64,000 nt of DNA from Vibrio inusitatus (GCA_024346935.1 AP024879.1:930001-994000), one strand, 5' to 3'. Shown: positions 18,266 through 27,810, counted from the stretch's first letter. Numbers and translations: made by a program. The notes: a model not told the origin generated them from the letters alone.

Positions 18266-19828
18266 GTGAGTAATTATTTTAAGGTTTTTTTAAGTTTAAC
18301 TATATGGGTTTCATTATTTATATCAGCATATATTTTTTCTAGATTTACGGTAGATGATGCATTCATATCATGGAGGTATGGTTATAATTTAGTTCATTCA
18401 GGTTACTTTAACTATAACCCTACAAATTTAGACCTTACTCAAGCATATACTAATCCTATATATGCATTGATGAGTATTTTCCCCGCAATTTTAAATATTG
18501 ATGTGGTTGTGTTTTTTAAAGTTATCTCACTTCTGATGTGTATGTTTTTTGTTGTGTATTTATATAGAAAGCATGGGGTGAAGTATGGTGCTATTATTTT
18601 CATGGCAATACCTGCAACCATGCTCCATATTTCCTCCGGTTTGGAAACTTTCCTTTTTACTATACTTTTAATTGTTTTATACGACTGCTTAAGAGATAAA
18701 AATATCAAGTTATCTATTGTAGTGGTTTCATTGTTATTTCTGGTTAGACCAGAGAGTTTTATTTTATCTATTCTAGTGCCTATATATTACATGACTGAAA
18801 AAGAGGGTAGTGCTAATCCTTTTGTTAAAATTAAAAGTATTTTCAGAAGTAAAAACATTAAAAATTATTATCCTTTAGTCCTTGTTATAATACTTTTTTT
18901 GATTCTTTCACTTCATAATCTTTATTTTGGATCTTGGTTGCCAAATACTTTTTATATTAAAAGTGTTAACAATGAAGTTGTCACTTCAAAAGCTATCGAC
19001 TTTTTTATTTGGTGCATCCCTGCTTTATTTTTCACATTATTTCTAATTAAAAATGAAAATACATCATTATTTTATGTTTTCTTTTTTCTATTTCTTGCGA
19101 TGAGTATTAATTACTCTATGTCTACATTGCAAATGGATTATGCGAGTCGCTTCTTTTTTCACATTTACTCACCTTTATATTTTATTTTATTAATTGAATC
19201 AAAACATAGTAAAGTCGTCGGTAATAAAGAAAGAAGCAATGCACTTTTTGATGTTAATTGTTTCTCTTTATTATGCCTATCAGTTTTTATGGTTTTCTTT
19301 TATATACAATGCAAACCTGCTGAATTACGCAGTTTGTCTGAGTATTACCCTCGGTTAAAAACCTCTCATGCACAAATAGGTTATTCTATTCAAGATTCGG
19401 GCGCAAAATCCATGGTATTTAGTGATGCAGGAGTAGCCGCATTCAACTCAGAGATAAATGCGCTAGACAATATTGGCTTGGGAAGTACTATGGTAGCTAA
19501 ATATGGAGTTAATGATAGAGTTTTAAACGCTTACAATCCTAGTATTGTGGTTTTTAAATCGCGACCTGCAACTGGAATTAGGCTAAAAGAAAATTATCAA
19601 ACGGAAATATACAAGTGGGTTGAAGAAAATGAATTAATCCAAGTTTGTCAAGTTTATTTTAATTCATCGTATTCTATGCTTGTTTATGCTAAGCCTAATT
19701 TGAATATTACGAAATTACAGGATGTTTGCAAGAAAAGTAATTATAATCTAAATGGGAGTGACGAAGTATTTAAAAATTATTTACTTGTACCGCCTTGGCA
19801 TTTTTGGAACAACGACAGGTTAATCTAA
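18266..19828 (+). CDS. GT-C-fold membrane glycosyltransferase, arabinofuranosyltransferase-like
   Basis: The start is GTG at 18266 behind TAGGAG. The 520-residue protein has around ten transmembrane segments and the GT-C signature RFTVDDAFISWRYGYNL (26-42), where the D30-D31 pair in the first periplasmic loop is the usual catalytic acidic motif, as in AftB-type enzymes. A soluble C-terminal domain of about 170 residues follows. By position it should use the lipid-linked pentose made by the upstream genes. The gene is markedly AT-rich compared with its neighbours and sits 227 bp downstream of the reductase. The acceptor is unknown. Confidence 0.7.
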   Translation: MSNYFKVFLSLTIWVSLFISAYIFSRFTVDDAFISWRYGYNLVHSGYFNYNPTNLDLTQAYTNPIYALMSIFPAILNIDVVVFFKVISLLMCMFFVVYLYRKHGVKYGAIIFMAIPATMLHISSGLETFLFTILLIVLYDCLRDKNIKLSIVVVSLLFLVRPESFILSILVPIYYMTEKEGSANPFVKIKSIFRSKNIKNYYPLVLVIILFLILSLHNLYFGSWLPNTFYIKSVNNEVVTSKAIDFFIWCIPALFFTLFLIKNENTSLFYVFFFLFLAMSINYSMSTLQMDYASRFFFHIYSPLYFILLIESKHSKVVGNKERSNALFDVNCFSLLCLSVFMVFFYIQCKPAELRSLSEYYPRLKTSHAQIGYSIQDSGAKSMVFSDAGVAAFNSEINALDNIGLGSTMVAKYGVNDRVLNAYNPSIVVFKSRPATGIRLKENYQTEIYKWVEENELIQVCQVYFNSSYSMLVYAKPNLNITKLQDVCKKSNYNLNGSDEVFKNYLLVPPWHFWNNDRLI

Positions 19829-19872
19829 GTATTACCCCGTATTCAATTTAGAACTGTGCCACTCTTAACTCT

Positions 19873-19918
19873 CAAGTCATCTGCTGTCATTTAATTAAAA
19901 GAGACGGCAGATGACTTG
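19873..19918. terminator. Long inverted repeat after the GT-C gene
   Basis: A 16-bp stem with a single G-T pair (CAAGTCATCTGCTGTC / GACGGCAGATGACTTG) and a 14-base loop lies 45 bp past the stop. There is no U-tract, so it could be a terminator-like hairpin or the edge of a mobile element. Confidence 0.4.
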
Positions 19919-20079
19919 AAACATAAATGTTTTTCGGACGACAAGGGAACGGTTGTAGAGGTTTGTTTAGACCTTGTTGATCAAGTCAACCTGAAAGTAG
20001 ATCTCTTCCATAACTCACCCTTATCGTTTCTAGCAGACATTCCTTGCCCTATGACTTTGCTCATAAGTTAATTTTCCTA

Positions 20080-20358
20080 TTAATAGTTGTAGTCATTCTT
20101 ATTTTTTCTAGGGCAAGTGACTAAACATTGCGGTGCAATGAGCTTGACTTCAAGCTCAAGGCTTTGGAATTCTCTGGCGAAATAGTTAGAACTACCACTC
20201 GTTTCCATCACCACTGTTACTGGTTCAATATTTGAAAAGAACTTAAGCACAGCGCTACGCTTCATCTGCTTTTTCTTAGTGATTTTTCCATGTGATGTAA
20301 GAGATACTGCATAAAAAACATTCTTGACAATATCTAATCCAATCGTCATGGTTTCCAT
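20080..20358 (-). pseudogene. IS110-family transposase, N-terminal fragment
   Basis: This 92-residue frame matches the start of IS110-type DEDD transposases: TIGLDIVKNVFYAVSL, VVMETSGSSNYFARE and LIAPQCLV..KNKND. The DEDD domain normally continues for a further 200 residues and more, but the frame stops just after KND. No C-terminal transposase_20 part is seen. It is a relic and marks the right side of the arabinose-type island. I see nothing else identifiable between 19919 and 20556 apart from this. Confidence 0.8.
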
Positions 20359-20556
20359 GTGACTACCCTTATTCAGATGATTATTTGTTCATTCTCATCT
20401 TGGCGCATTGTGACGCCGTTTCAATGAGTCGATCCATTTCATTATATTCGAGGTCTCTTATCGGGCATCTACTTAACTCAATAATCAAAATAAATACTAC
20501 TCACAAACCCCTACGTCACAAGTATCTATACTTGCAATATCTCCCGCTCTAATTTA

Positions 20557-20579
20557 AAGTTGCATTTAAATTACACCTT
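20557..20579 (+). promoter_or_regulatory. NsrR-type operator upstream of nnrS
   Basis: AAGTTGCATTT-A-AATTACACCTT matches the 11-1-11 NsrR palindrome (AAGATGCATTTnAAATGCATCTT) at 18 of 22 positions. It overlaps a plausible -10 (TAAAGT, 20555-20560) placed 17 bp after a TTGCAA -35 (20532-20537), the expected position for a nitric-oxide-relieved repressor. Confidence 0.6.
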
Positions 20580-20592
20580 TAAGGCTTTGGCT

Positions 20593-21777
20593 ATGCTAAA
20601 CATCACAGATAAAGCACAAGAAGAAGCAATTACTCCGTTGCTTCGACTTGGCTTTCGCCCTTTTTTCTTACTTGGCGCTCTGTATGCGTTTATTGCCATT
20701 CCAGTGTGGATATACGCTTTTCAAAACGGGCAGCCAGAAGCATTAAGCGCGCCTGCCCTATGGTGGCATGCCCATGAAATGTTGTTTGGTTTTGCTATGG
20801 CTATCGTTGCAGGCTTTGTGCTCACTGCTGTACAAAATTGGACTGGAGTTAACGGTACGAAAAGTACTCGACTCGGCATCATAGTGGCGCTTTGGTTCGC
20901 TCCTCGTATTCTATTTTGGACACCCGCACCTTTCTGGCTTATTTCTGTGATTGAGAGCTTATTCTTGTTAGCAGTTGCCTACGAGGTAGGTACTCGAGTC
21001 TTTAAGTCTAAAGGCTGGAGAAATCTATTCTTTGTTCCTTTGTTCGCTCTAGCTATCTTCGCCAACTTTGCCAGTTACGCCACGATTACTGGTGTTGCAC
21101 CCTTTACTTCAAGTGCAGTATGGCAAGCGATGCTTTGGTGGTTCATGCTGCTGCTATCGGTTATGGGCGGACGAGTGATTCCGTTCTTCACCTCTCGTAA
21201 ATTTAACTTTGATAAACCTCAGCCACTATTATGGGTAGAAGTTGCGGGAAATCTTCCGCTTGTTTTGCTTTTCATCTTAAGCTTTTTCCCACTCACTCTA
21301 AGTGAATTGGAAACACCGCTATTTATCTGGGCGGGAGTATTTCAATTGGTGAAAGTATTGAGGTGGAAACCATGGAAGACCATCAGTGAACCCTTAGTCT
21401 GGGCTCTACACGCTTCTTATGCCTGTATTCCTGCATACCTATTGCTCAAAGGACTAACAACCAATGCATGGCTTGCACACACCTCTTTGCACTTGTTTGC
21501 TATCGGTGCTCTTTCAGGGCTTATCTTAGCCATGATAACTCGCGTCACCATGGGACATACTGGCCGAAATATTTATCAGGGTCCTAGAATGGGTGTCGCA
21601 TTTGCCGCATTGATACTCTCTGCTTTAGTCAGAAGCGTTGGCGTTGGCTTATATCCAGAATACACTATGCAACTGCTCGACGTTGCGACCGTGTTATGGA
21701 TGATTAGCTTTGGTTTATACTTGTTTAAGTTTGCTAAAATGCTAGTAACGCCAAGGGCTGATGGACACCCTGGGTAG
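20593..21777 (+). CDS. nnrS: NnrS family heme-copper membrane protein
   Basis: NnrS proteins are polytopic heme- and copper-containing membrane proteins that protect against nitrosative stress. The 394-residue product has about 12 hydrophobic segments, PLLRLGFRPFFLLG at the N-terminus, ALWWHAHEMLFGF with conserved histidines, and MITRVTMGHTGR near the C-terminus. I chose the ATG at 20593 with AAGG before it; an in-frame TTG at 20560 lies inside the NsrR-type operator and is unlikely. NsrR control of nnrS is known in Vibrionaceae. Confidence 0.92.
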   Translation: MLNITDKAQEEAITPLLRLGFRPFFLLGALYAFIAIPVWIYAFQNGQPEALSAPALWWHAHEMLFGFAMAIVAGFVLTAVQNWTGVNGTKSTRLGIIVALWFAPRILFWTPAPFWLISVIESLFLLAVAYEVGTRVFKSKGWRNLFFVPLFALAIFANFASYATITGVAPFTSSAVWQAMLWWFMLLLSVMGGRVIPFFTSRKFNFDKPQPLLWVEVAGNLPLVLLFILSFFPLTLSELETPLFIWAGVFQLVKVLRWKPWKTISEPLVWALHASYACIPAYLLLKGLTTNAWLAHTSLHLFAIGALSGLILAMITRVTMGHTGRNIYQGPRMGVAFAALILSALVRSVGVGLYPEYTMQLLDVATVLWMISFGLYLFKFAKMLVTPRADGHPG

Positions 21778-21810
21778 ACGCTCTGCTTAATTATTCCAGG
21801 ACCTAAATAA

Positions 21811-22683
21811 TCATCTCTTAAACACATTTAACGGAGTCTTTAAATAGGAGACTCCGTCACTGTCTGGTTTAGGAAAGCGCCCACCACGAATATTAATCTG
21901 CACGGCAGGTAAAATTAAAGCCGGCATGGCCAACGTTACATCACGCTCATTTCGCATCGCTACAAACTCGGATTTAGCACTCCCTTCATGCACATGGATG
22001 TTACTCTTTCTCTGCTCTGCAACTGTCGTCTTATATAAGCATTCTCGCCCGTTTGGGCCATAGTCATGACACATATACAGCTCAGTGTCGGAAGGTAGTT
22101 CAAGTAACTTCTGTATTGAGGTGAACAATAACTCAGCATCGCCACCAGGAAAGTCACAACGCGCCGTACCCATATCGGGCATAAAGATAGTGTCTCCGAC
22201 AAATGCAACCGCTTCGTTGACCACATAAGTAACGCATGATGGTGTATGCCCCGGTGTGTGCATAACCCGAATATTCGATTCTCCCAATGGAATCATCTCA
22301 CCATCTGCCAGAAGACGATTAAATTGACGGCCATCTGTGGAAAATTCTTCTTCTAAACCAAACATCTGCTTGAACACCAACTGGACTACCGTCACTTCTT
22401 TCCCTGTCGCTATTGCCGCTCCCAAACGATCTCTTAGATAACTGGCAGCGCTTAAATGATCGGCATGAACATGTGTCTCTAAAATCCACTGCACTAGTAA
22501 GTTTTCTTGTTCAGCATATTTCAGGATATCATCAGCGAAGTGCGTTGAAGTTACCCCTGCAGCAGCGTCGTAATCAAGTACAGAGTCAATAATCGCACTC
22601 GATCTTGTCGCATTATCAGTGACAAGATAGCTATAAGTATTTGAACTATCGTGGAAAAAGCTTTTGATAGTGACTTGATTCAT
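21811..22683 (-). CDS. MBL-fold hydrolase, persulfide dioxygenase/Blh-like
   Basis: The start is placed at the ATG at 22683 (GAAGG before it); a GTG five codons upstream is possible. The 290-residue metallo-beta-lactamase-fold protein has HVHADH (71-76), HTPGHTPSC and FVGDTIFMPDMGTARCDFPGG, then CHDYGPNG. The D-x-G-T-ARCDFPGG signature is that of ETHE1/Blh-type persulfide dioxygenases rather than of true glyoxalase II. These enzymes oxidise glutathione persulfide in sulfide detoxification. It is convergent with nnrS and seems to be transcribed alone. Confidence 0.75.
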   Translation of the reverse strand: MNQVTIKSFFHDSSNTYSYLVTDNATRSSAIIDSVLDYDAAAGVTSTHFADDILKYAEQENLLVQWILETHVHADHLSAASYLRDRLGAAIATGKEVTVVQLVFKQMFGLEEEFSTDGRQFNRLLADGEMIPLGESNIRVMHTPGHTPSCVTYVVNEAVAFVGDTIFMPDMGTARCDFPGGDAELLFTSIQKLLELPSDTELYMCHDYGPNGRECLYKTTVAEQRKSNIHVHEGSAKSEFVAMRNERDVTLAMPALILPAVQINIRGGRFPKPDSDGVSYLKTPLNVFKR

Positions 22684-22860
22684 TACGTTCGCCTTCACAT
22701 TAACAAATGCTAATCAAAGACTAGGAGCCTACTTGTTATTTCGCAAAGATCTAATTAATAACGTTTAGGAATAACGAGGAATACTAGATAAACAATACAG
22801 AGGAAATAGAAACAAGTGCCACAGCAAAGCTAGGACACTTGTAAGGAAGTGTGGGATTGA

Positions 22861-23712
22861 CTAGCGGCGCGCGAGTTCAACAAAGTTTTGTTTAACCTGA
22901 TCGCTCTTCATAATACGACCATGGCCAAGACCTTTGGTGGAAACTAAGGTGACTTTTTCCATCTCACCTGCAGCGCGCTTTGATACATCAAAACTGGTAA
23001 AGCGATCACCTTCATCATGCACAATAACCGTTGCATGCGCTCGAAGTTTCAGTTTTCCATAAGGGTCAATGGTATGGATAGGGTAATGATACTCACTGCT
23101 CACCTCTTCGACGACTTCCTCAAACAGCTTCATCGAATAACCAGAACGCTTAACACTGCCAAACAAGTTTTCTAGGTATTCAAGCACTGGCGCTATTAAC
23201 AACAACGGACAATCTACCGCCTTTTGATGTTTACACTCGACGGTAGAGGCTGTACCCATACTGTGAGCAATGATCCCATCAACTTCATCGACACTGTCCA
23301 AGATTGCCTCTAAACCCTGCACAAAAGCGGGAATATGGCCATAAGCACCCCCACTAGTACCGTGGGCAGGCTGATCGTAAGCAAGGGCCGTAAAGCCAGA
23401 TTGAGCCATAAACTCCATTAGAGGAAAAAACTGGTTGGCAGTGCCTGACCACCCATGATTGAGTACCCACAATGGTCCTGAACCTAATGTATAAGTAGTT
23501 AAGTCACCATGTGCAGATTTAACCACACCCTTTACTAAACCTTTAGGCTCTGGGTTCTTAGGTTTACTGCGAACAGGAGTGAGCAACAGTTGTCGAGCAA
23601 TTTTACGCGCATGCTTAGGTGCAATTTTATGGTGCACACGAGTACCCACATTCACCAAAGATCGGCGTAGATTGAATTTCTTAGAAGTGTTGAAGTAGAT
23701 CTTATCGCTCAT
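22861..23712 (-). CDS. Alpha/beta-hydrolase fold protein
   Basis: The 283-residue protein shows the alpha/beta-hydrolase order: oxyanion-region LNHGWSGTANQF, AYDQPAHGTSGG, nucleophile elbow AHSMGTAST (AxSxG rather than GxSxG), then VIVHDEGDRFTSF with an acid and a late His in GLGHGR. The catalytic triad is therefore complete. The basic N-terminus has no clear signal peptide. The substrate (lipid, ester or other) cannot be judged. It is monocistronic. Confidence 0.72.
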   Translation of the reverse strand: MSDKIYFNTSKKFNLRRSLVNVGTRVHHKIAPKHARKIARQLLLTPVRSKPKNPEPKGLVKGVVKSAHGDLTTYTLGSGPLWVLNHGWSGTANQFFPLMEFMAQSGFTALAYDQPAHGTSGGAYGHIPAFVQGLEAILDSVDEVDGIIAHSMGTASTVECKHQKAVDCPLLLIAPVLEYLENLFGSVKRSGYSMKLFEEVVEEVSSEYHYPIHTIDPYGKLKLRAHATVIVHDEGDRFTSFDVSKRAAGEMEKVTLVSTKGLGHGRIMKSDQVKQNFVELARR

Positions 23713-23799
23713 GTTCGTCCGTGATTCGCAACTGTAGAGCCGTTACTCTAACATAGGCGGCAGGAGCAAAGTCAACTAACGAGAAGCTTGTTTTATCCA

Positions 23800-24315
23800 C
23801 TAATCTTTTTGCCGTAAGTCACGCGCGAGTATTAGTGCTAAACCAAAAATCTGCAAAAACAGCGCAATATTCTTGTAGCGACTAATTTGCATATCGTTTA
23901 GTGAGGTCATTTCTAACAAAGAAATGTTATTGAGGTAATACTTATCAATGAGATCACGTTGCTGATTTTGTTCTTGCTCTAGCATCAGTGACAAGGTTTG
24001 TAGGTTATTTATAGAAAGCTCTGGCACAGGTTTACCTGTCCACACCTCTATCTGCTTTGCCAGTTCAGAATTTACCGCTAAGTTACTGTCATTGTGGCCA
24101 AGCACCACCAGCAGTGTTTCTTTTTTTCTTTCTAGGTTTTCAACGCGGTTCCAAGCCAGCTGTATTGAACGTAAATTATTGTTTTGCCCCTCATAGAGGC
24201 TGGCATTTTTTCGTGCTAAGTCATCCAATATTTGGCTAGAGATCACTATCGCCATGACGTTAAGGAGCAGACCTAAAAAAACCAGCAACCATGCCGGTGG
24301 CCAATCAAATTTCAT
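23800..24315 (-). CDS. Two-TM protein with helical sensor-like extracytoplasmic domain
   Basis: The gene is not recognised. I start at the ATG at 24315, directly behind AAGGAGGAGAGG, rather than 7 codons upstream. The 171-residue product has TM1 near residues 10-30 (WLLVFLGLLLNVMAIVI), a helical region of about 115 residues rich in Leu, Gln and Glu, and TM2 near the C-terminus (IALFLQIFGLALILA) followed by RDLRQKD. This resembles a four-helix-bundle periplasmic sensor domain without any cytoplasmic output domain. It is followed 3' by no partner gene; the MAPEG gene lies 11 bp upstream of its SD. Confidence 0.6.
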   Translation of the reverse strand: MKFDWPPAWLLVFLGLLLNVMAIVISSQILDDLARKNASLYEGQNNNLRSIQLAWNRVENLERKKETLLVVLGHNDSNLAVNSELAKQIEVWTGKPVPELSINNLQTLSLMLEQEQNQQRDLIDKYYLNNISLLEMTSLNDMQISRYKNIALFLQIFGLALILARDLRQKD

Positions 24316-24347
24316 TCCTCTCCTCCTTAAGAACAATCATCCCATCA

Positions 24348-24722
24348 TTAAGAAAATGCCTGTACTACATTCAGCGTTGCAAGCAGTCCAATAACCCCAA
24401 ACGTGCTCAGCATACCAAAAACCCGCCCTTTCATTTTTTGGTTCAATACAGCAAATCCGTGAGATAACCGCCCTACCACTAACAATGTCCCCAAGATGTG
24501 AATAGACCACTCTGGTGCGCCATTTAACTCGGCGAGCATCAATAACAATAGTCCAATAGGAATATATTCGGTGGCATTACTGTGAGCACCGCGTGCAATA
24601 GTCAAATCATCAATCTGTCCATCGGCGTGAGATACACGGTGCTTGCGACGCTGTTTAATCACTTGAACCGACAGATAACAGATCCAAACGGCCAAGATAG
24701 CTGCATACAAAGAGGTGATCAT
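24348..24722 (-). CDS. MAPEG family membrane protein
   Basis: The 124-residue protein has four predicted transmembrane helices and the MAPEG pattern: an N-terminal helix, RVSHADGQ-like loop, ARGAHSNATEYIPIGLLLL (family ExxR/NxxE region) and LGTLLVVGRLSHGFAVL. MAPEG proteins are glutathione-dependent eicosanoid/glutathione-metabolism relatives; bacterial members (YecN-like) mostly lack an assigned substrate. It may be co-transcribed with the downstream two-TM protein gene (33 bp gap). Confidence 0.82.
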   Translation of the reverse strand: MITSLYAAILAVWICYLSVQVIKQRRKHRVSHADGQIDDLTIARGAHSNATEYIPIGLLLLMLAELNGAPEWSIHILGTLLVVGRLSHGFAVLNQKMKGRVFGMLSTFGVIGLLATLNVVQAFS

Positions 24723-24791
24723 AAGACTCCATTCTCAAAACATTAGTTAGTGTGATCTTAGAAGATTTAAACGCTTTCTTCCGAAAAAAGA

Positions 24792-24814
24792 AAGCCCGGC
24801 GATTTGCCGGGCTT
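24792..24814 (-). terminator. Rho-independent terminator of glgB
   Basis: AAGCCCGGC / GCCGGGCTT forms a 9-bp stem with a 5-base loop; on the minus strand it is followed by TCTTTTTT. It lies 29 bp after the glgB stop codon. Confidence 0.88.
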
Positions 24815-24843
24815 AATTTTGGTAATTCTATATAACGTTAAGG

Positions 24844-27021
24844 TTACTTAACTTTCTTATAGAAAACTGTCGATAGCGGCGGTAGAACCATGTGCAAAGA
24901 TTGTTCCAATCCTTGGCTCTCCACTTTTTCTGTTGATAGCGTGCTTGGGATTCCAATATTCGCGCCATTGTATTGAGCATCATCGGTATTCAATAGCAGC
25001 TCATATTCTGACTCGTTTGGTACGCCTAAGCGGAAATCGTGATGAGGTACTGGCGTAAAGTTAGATACAACCAATACACGCTCGCCATTTTCATCCATAC
25101 GCTCATGCGCAAGAACGCTTGCTTCAGCTTCATCTTGCAAACGCCACTCAAAACCACGTGGATCGTAATCAAGATCATGAAGCGCTGACTCTTGCTTGTA
25201 CAACTTGTTCAGGTCGCGAGTTAGGTTCAGTACGCCTTGATGACGCTCATAATCCAATAGGAACCATTGAAGTTGATCATCGTGGTTCCACTCAGCCGTT
25301 TGGCCAAACTCTGCGCCCATGAAGTTAAGCTTCTTACCCGGCTGTGCATACATGTAACCCATGTAAGCACGTAGATTAGCGGTTTTTTGCCACTCATCAC
25401 CTGGCATCTTATCGTGAATCGCACCCTTACCGTACACCACTTCATCGTGAGATAAAGACAGCACGTAGTTTTCACTGTGTGCATACATCAACGGGAATGT
25501 GATGGTGTTATGGTGGTATTTACGGTGGATAGGATCTTGCTGAATGTAAGACAAACTGTCGTGCATCCAACCCATGTTCCACTTAAAGCCAAAGCCTAAA
25601 CCGCCCAAGAATGTTGGTGCAGATACGCCAGGGAATGCCGTAGATTCTTCCGCAATTGTCATTGCGTTCGGGAAGTGTTTGTACACTTCTTCGTTCATCC
25701 ACTTCAGGGTCGCGATCGCATCGTAGTTCTCGTTACCACCGTCTTGGTTCGGGATCCATTGGTCATGGCTGCGTGAGTAATCTAAGTACAACATTGAAGC
25801 AACGGCATCCACACGAATACCATCAATATGGTAATGCTCAAACCAGAACAGTGCATTAGATACCATGAATCGACGAACATGCTCACGACCTAGGTCATAG
25901 ATGAACGAGTTCCAATCTTGGTGCCAGCCACGACGTGGGTCTGGATCGTGGTACAAAGGCGTACCATCAAAGTTAGCCAAGCCATGATCATCTGATGGGA
26001 AGTGCGCTGGAACCCAGTCAAGCACAACGCCAAGACCGGCTTGGTGACACTGATCCACAAAGAATTTGAAGTCATCAGGCGAGCCAAAACGGCTTGTCGG
26101 TGCAAACAGACCAATTGGCTGGTAACCCCAAGAGCCGTAGAATGGATGCTCAGAAATAGGCATAAGCTCTACGTGAGAGTACCCAAGATCCACAAGGTAT
26201 GGGATCAGCTCTGCTGCAAGTTCACGATAATTTAAAAATTCACCTTCTGCATTGCGCTTCCAAGAACCTGCATGAAGTTCATAGAATGCTAGTGCTTCTT
26301 TGCGCTTTTCCGTTACCGGACGAGTTTGCCATGCACTATCTTGCCATTGGTATTTGTTCTGATCGTAAGTCACAGAAGCAAAAGAGGGATATTGCTCGTG
26401 CTGGAAGCCCCACGGGTCTTGCTTGTGTGGCAAGCTTTCGCCATGTGGTCCTTTTAACTCGTATTTGTATTGAGAGCCTTCGACCAATTCAGGAATAAAC
26501 AAGCCCCAAATACCGTAATCAAGGCGCTGCATTGGATGACGGCGACCATCCCAGTCGTTGAAGTTACCAATGATGCTTACCGCTTGCGCATGGGGTGCAT
26601 AAACAAGGAAGCGAGTACCAGAGATCGTCTTACCGTCGCGCTCGAGAGTCACGAATTGTGAGCCCATATGCTTGTACATCTCTTTTGGAGCGTGCAAGTT
26701 TTCAAACTCTTCGTACAGTGAGTGGTACTGGTATGGGTCGTCAATGATTTGCTCAACGTCTCCCCAATGAACGGCCAGTTTGTAATGAGTAAAAGTGAGA
26801 TCACGCTCTTCAGTCAGAACGAATGCATCCATTTCATCACGCACAAGTTCGATGCGCTTCTTACCAAGAATAACTTCTACACGGCTTGCGCCCGGCATCC
26901 AAACGGTAAGGTAACGACCTTTTTCTCTAACAAATGGGCCTAATACTGAAAACGGGTCAGTAAGTGCTGCCTGACTCAACTTTTGATAAGCAGTTTTGAA
27001 TTTGTCCTGAGGCTTCTCCAC
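24844..27021 (-). CDS. glgB: 1,4-alpha-glucan branching enzyme
   Basis: GlgB makes alpha-1,6 branches in glycogen. The 725-residue protein has an N-terminal N1/CBM48 region, a GH13 catalytic barrel with [17 protein letters not shown] (nucleophile Asp), [12 protein letters not shown] (acid/base Glu) and [12 protein letters not shown], and a C-terminal beta domain. Length fits bacterial GlgB. The start is GTG at 27021 with AAGGAGATAGGGC in front. It is downstream of malP and malQ on the same strand but separated from malQ by a terminator and a 1-kb repeat region, so it probably has its own promoter. In Vibrio it works with malPQ on glycogen and maltodextrins. Confidence 0.96.
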   Translation of the reverse strand: MEKPQDKFKTAYQKLSQAALTDPFSVLGPFVREKGRYLTVWMPGASRVEVILGKKRIELVRDEMDAFVLTEERDLTFTHYKLAVHWGDVEQIIDDPYQYHSLYEEFENLHAPKEMYKHMGSQFVTLERDGKTISGTRFLVYAPHAQAVSIIGNFNDWDGRRHPMQRLDYGIWGLFIPELVEGSQYKYELKGPHGESLPHKQDPWGFQHEQYPSFASVTYDQNKYQWQDSAWQTRPVTEKRKEALAFYELHAGSWKRNAEGEFLNYRELAAELIPYLVDLGYSHVELMPISEHPFYGSWGYQPIGLFAPTSRFGSPDDFKFFVDQCHQAGLGVVLDWVPAHFPSDDHGLANFDGTPLYHDPDPRRGWHQDWNSFIYDLGREHVRRFMVSNALFWFEHYHIDGIRVDAVASMLYLDYSRSHDQWIPNQDGGNENYDAIATLKWMNEEVYKHFPNAMTIAEESTAFPGVSAPTFLGGLGFGFKWNMGWMHDSLSYIQQDPIHRKYHHNTITFPLMYAHSENYVLSLSHDEVVYGKGAIHDKMPGDEWQKTANLRAYMGYMYAQPGKKLNFMGAEFGQTAEWNHDDQLQWFLLDYERHQGVLNLTRDLNKLYKQESALHDLDYDPRGFEWRLQDEAEASVLAHERMDENGERVLVVSNFTPVPHHDFRLGVPNESEYELLLNTDDAQYNGANIGIPSTLSTEKVESQGLEQSLHMVLPPLSTVFYKKVK

Positions 27022-27186
27022 GCCCTATCTCCTTTGATAATTAATTCTTATTTATAATTTTTATCAGTGAAAGCACCCTGCCCTCACCCTAGCCATATTT
27101 CTTACGTTAGCGGTCTATTGCCACTAAACTAATTGTTCAGATTAACATACTTATTTGACGGTATGTTGAAAGTCGTAATAGTGATG

Positions 27187-27800
27187 AAAAGCAACACTAT
27201 CAGCTTGTCTCTAGATCACTAGTCAAGCTCTGCGGTATGCGTCATTCTCGAGTGTTTTTATCGGGAATCTGTTTCTACTCAACACAATCGAAAGGTCCCC
27301 GATAAAAACCTACGGGGACGACGATGTATTTGGTATAAGTTTTCAATGCTTACTAAGAGCCTAACCGCCGATTTAATCTAACTTTTATATAAAGCTCAGG
27401 CTACCAGCCTATCCCTTATTCATAAATCAAGCTCTGCCGTATACGTCATTCCCGAGTGTTTTTATCGGGAATCTGTTTCTGCTTGACGCAATCGAAAGGT
27501 CCCCGATAAAAACCTTCGGGGACGACGATCTGTTTGGCATAAGTTTTCAATGCTCACCAAAAACCTAACCGTCGATTTAATCTATCATGTGTATAAAAGC
27601 CATGCTATCAGCCTGTCTCTTGGTCACAAATTAAGCTCTGCAGTATGCGTCATTCCCGAGTGTTTTTATCGGGAATCTGTTTCTGCTCAATGCAATCGAA
27701 AGGTCCCCGATAAAAACCTTCGGGGACGACGATGTGTTTGGCATAAGTTTTCATTGCTTACCAAGAACCTAACAGCCGATTTAACCTAACTTGTGTATAA
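27187..27800. repeat. Three tandem copies of a 204-bp repeat
   Basis: The conserved GTCATTC start occurs at 27241, 27445 and 27649, exactly 204 bp apart each time. Each unit contains GTCATTCCCGAGTGTTTTTATCGGGAATCTG-type and GGTCCCCGATAAAAACCTTCGGGGACGACG-type hairpins plus a linker that starts with an AAAG..GGCTATCAGCCT-like segment. The array fills most of the 1,049-bp glgB-malQ gap. Small frames across it are repeat translations. I see nothing else in 27022-27186. Confidence 0.85.
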
Positions 27801-27810
27801 AAGTCTGGCT

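Noticed and set aside
21811..22683. Glyoxalase II or beta-lactamase
   Set aside because: The DMGTARCDFPGG motif is that of persulfide dioxygenase/Blh-type enzymes.
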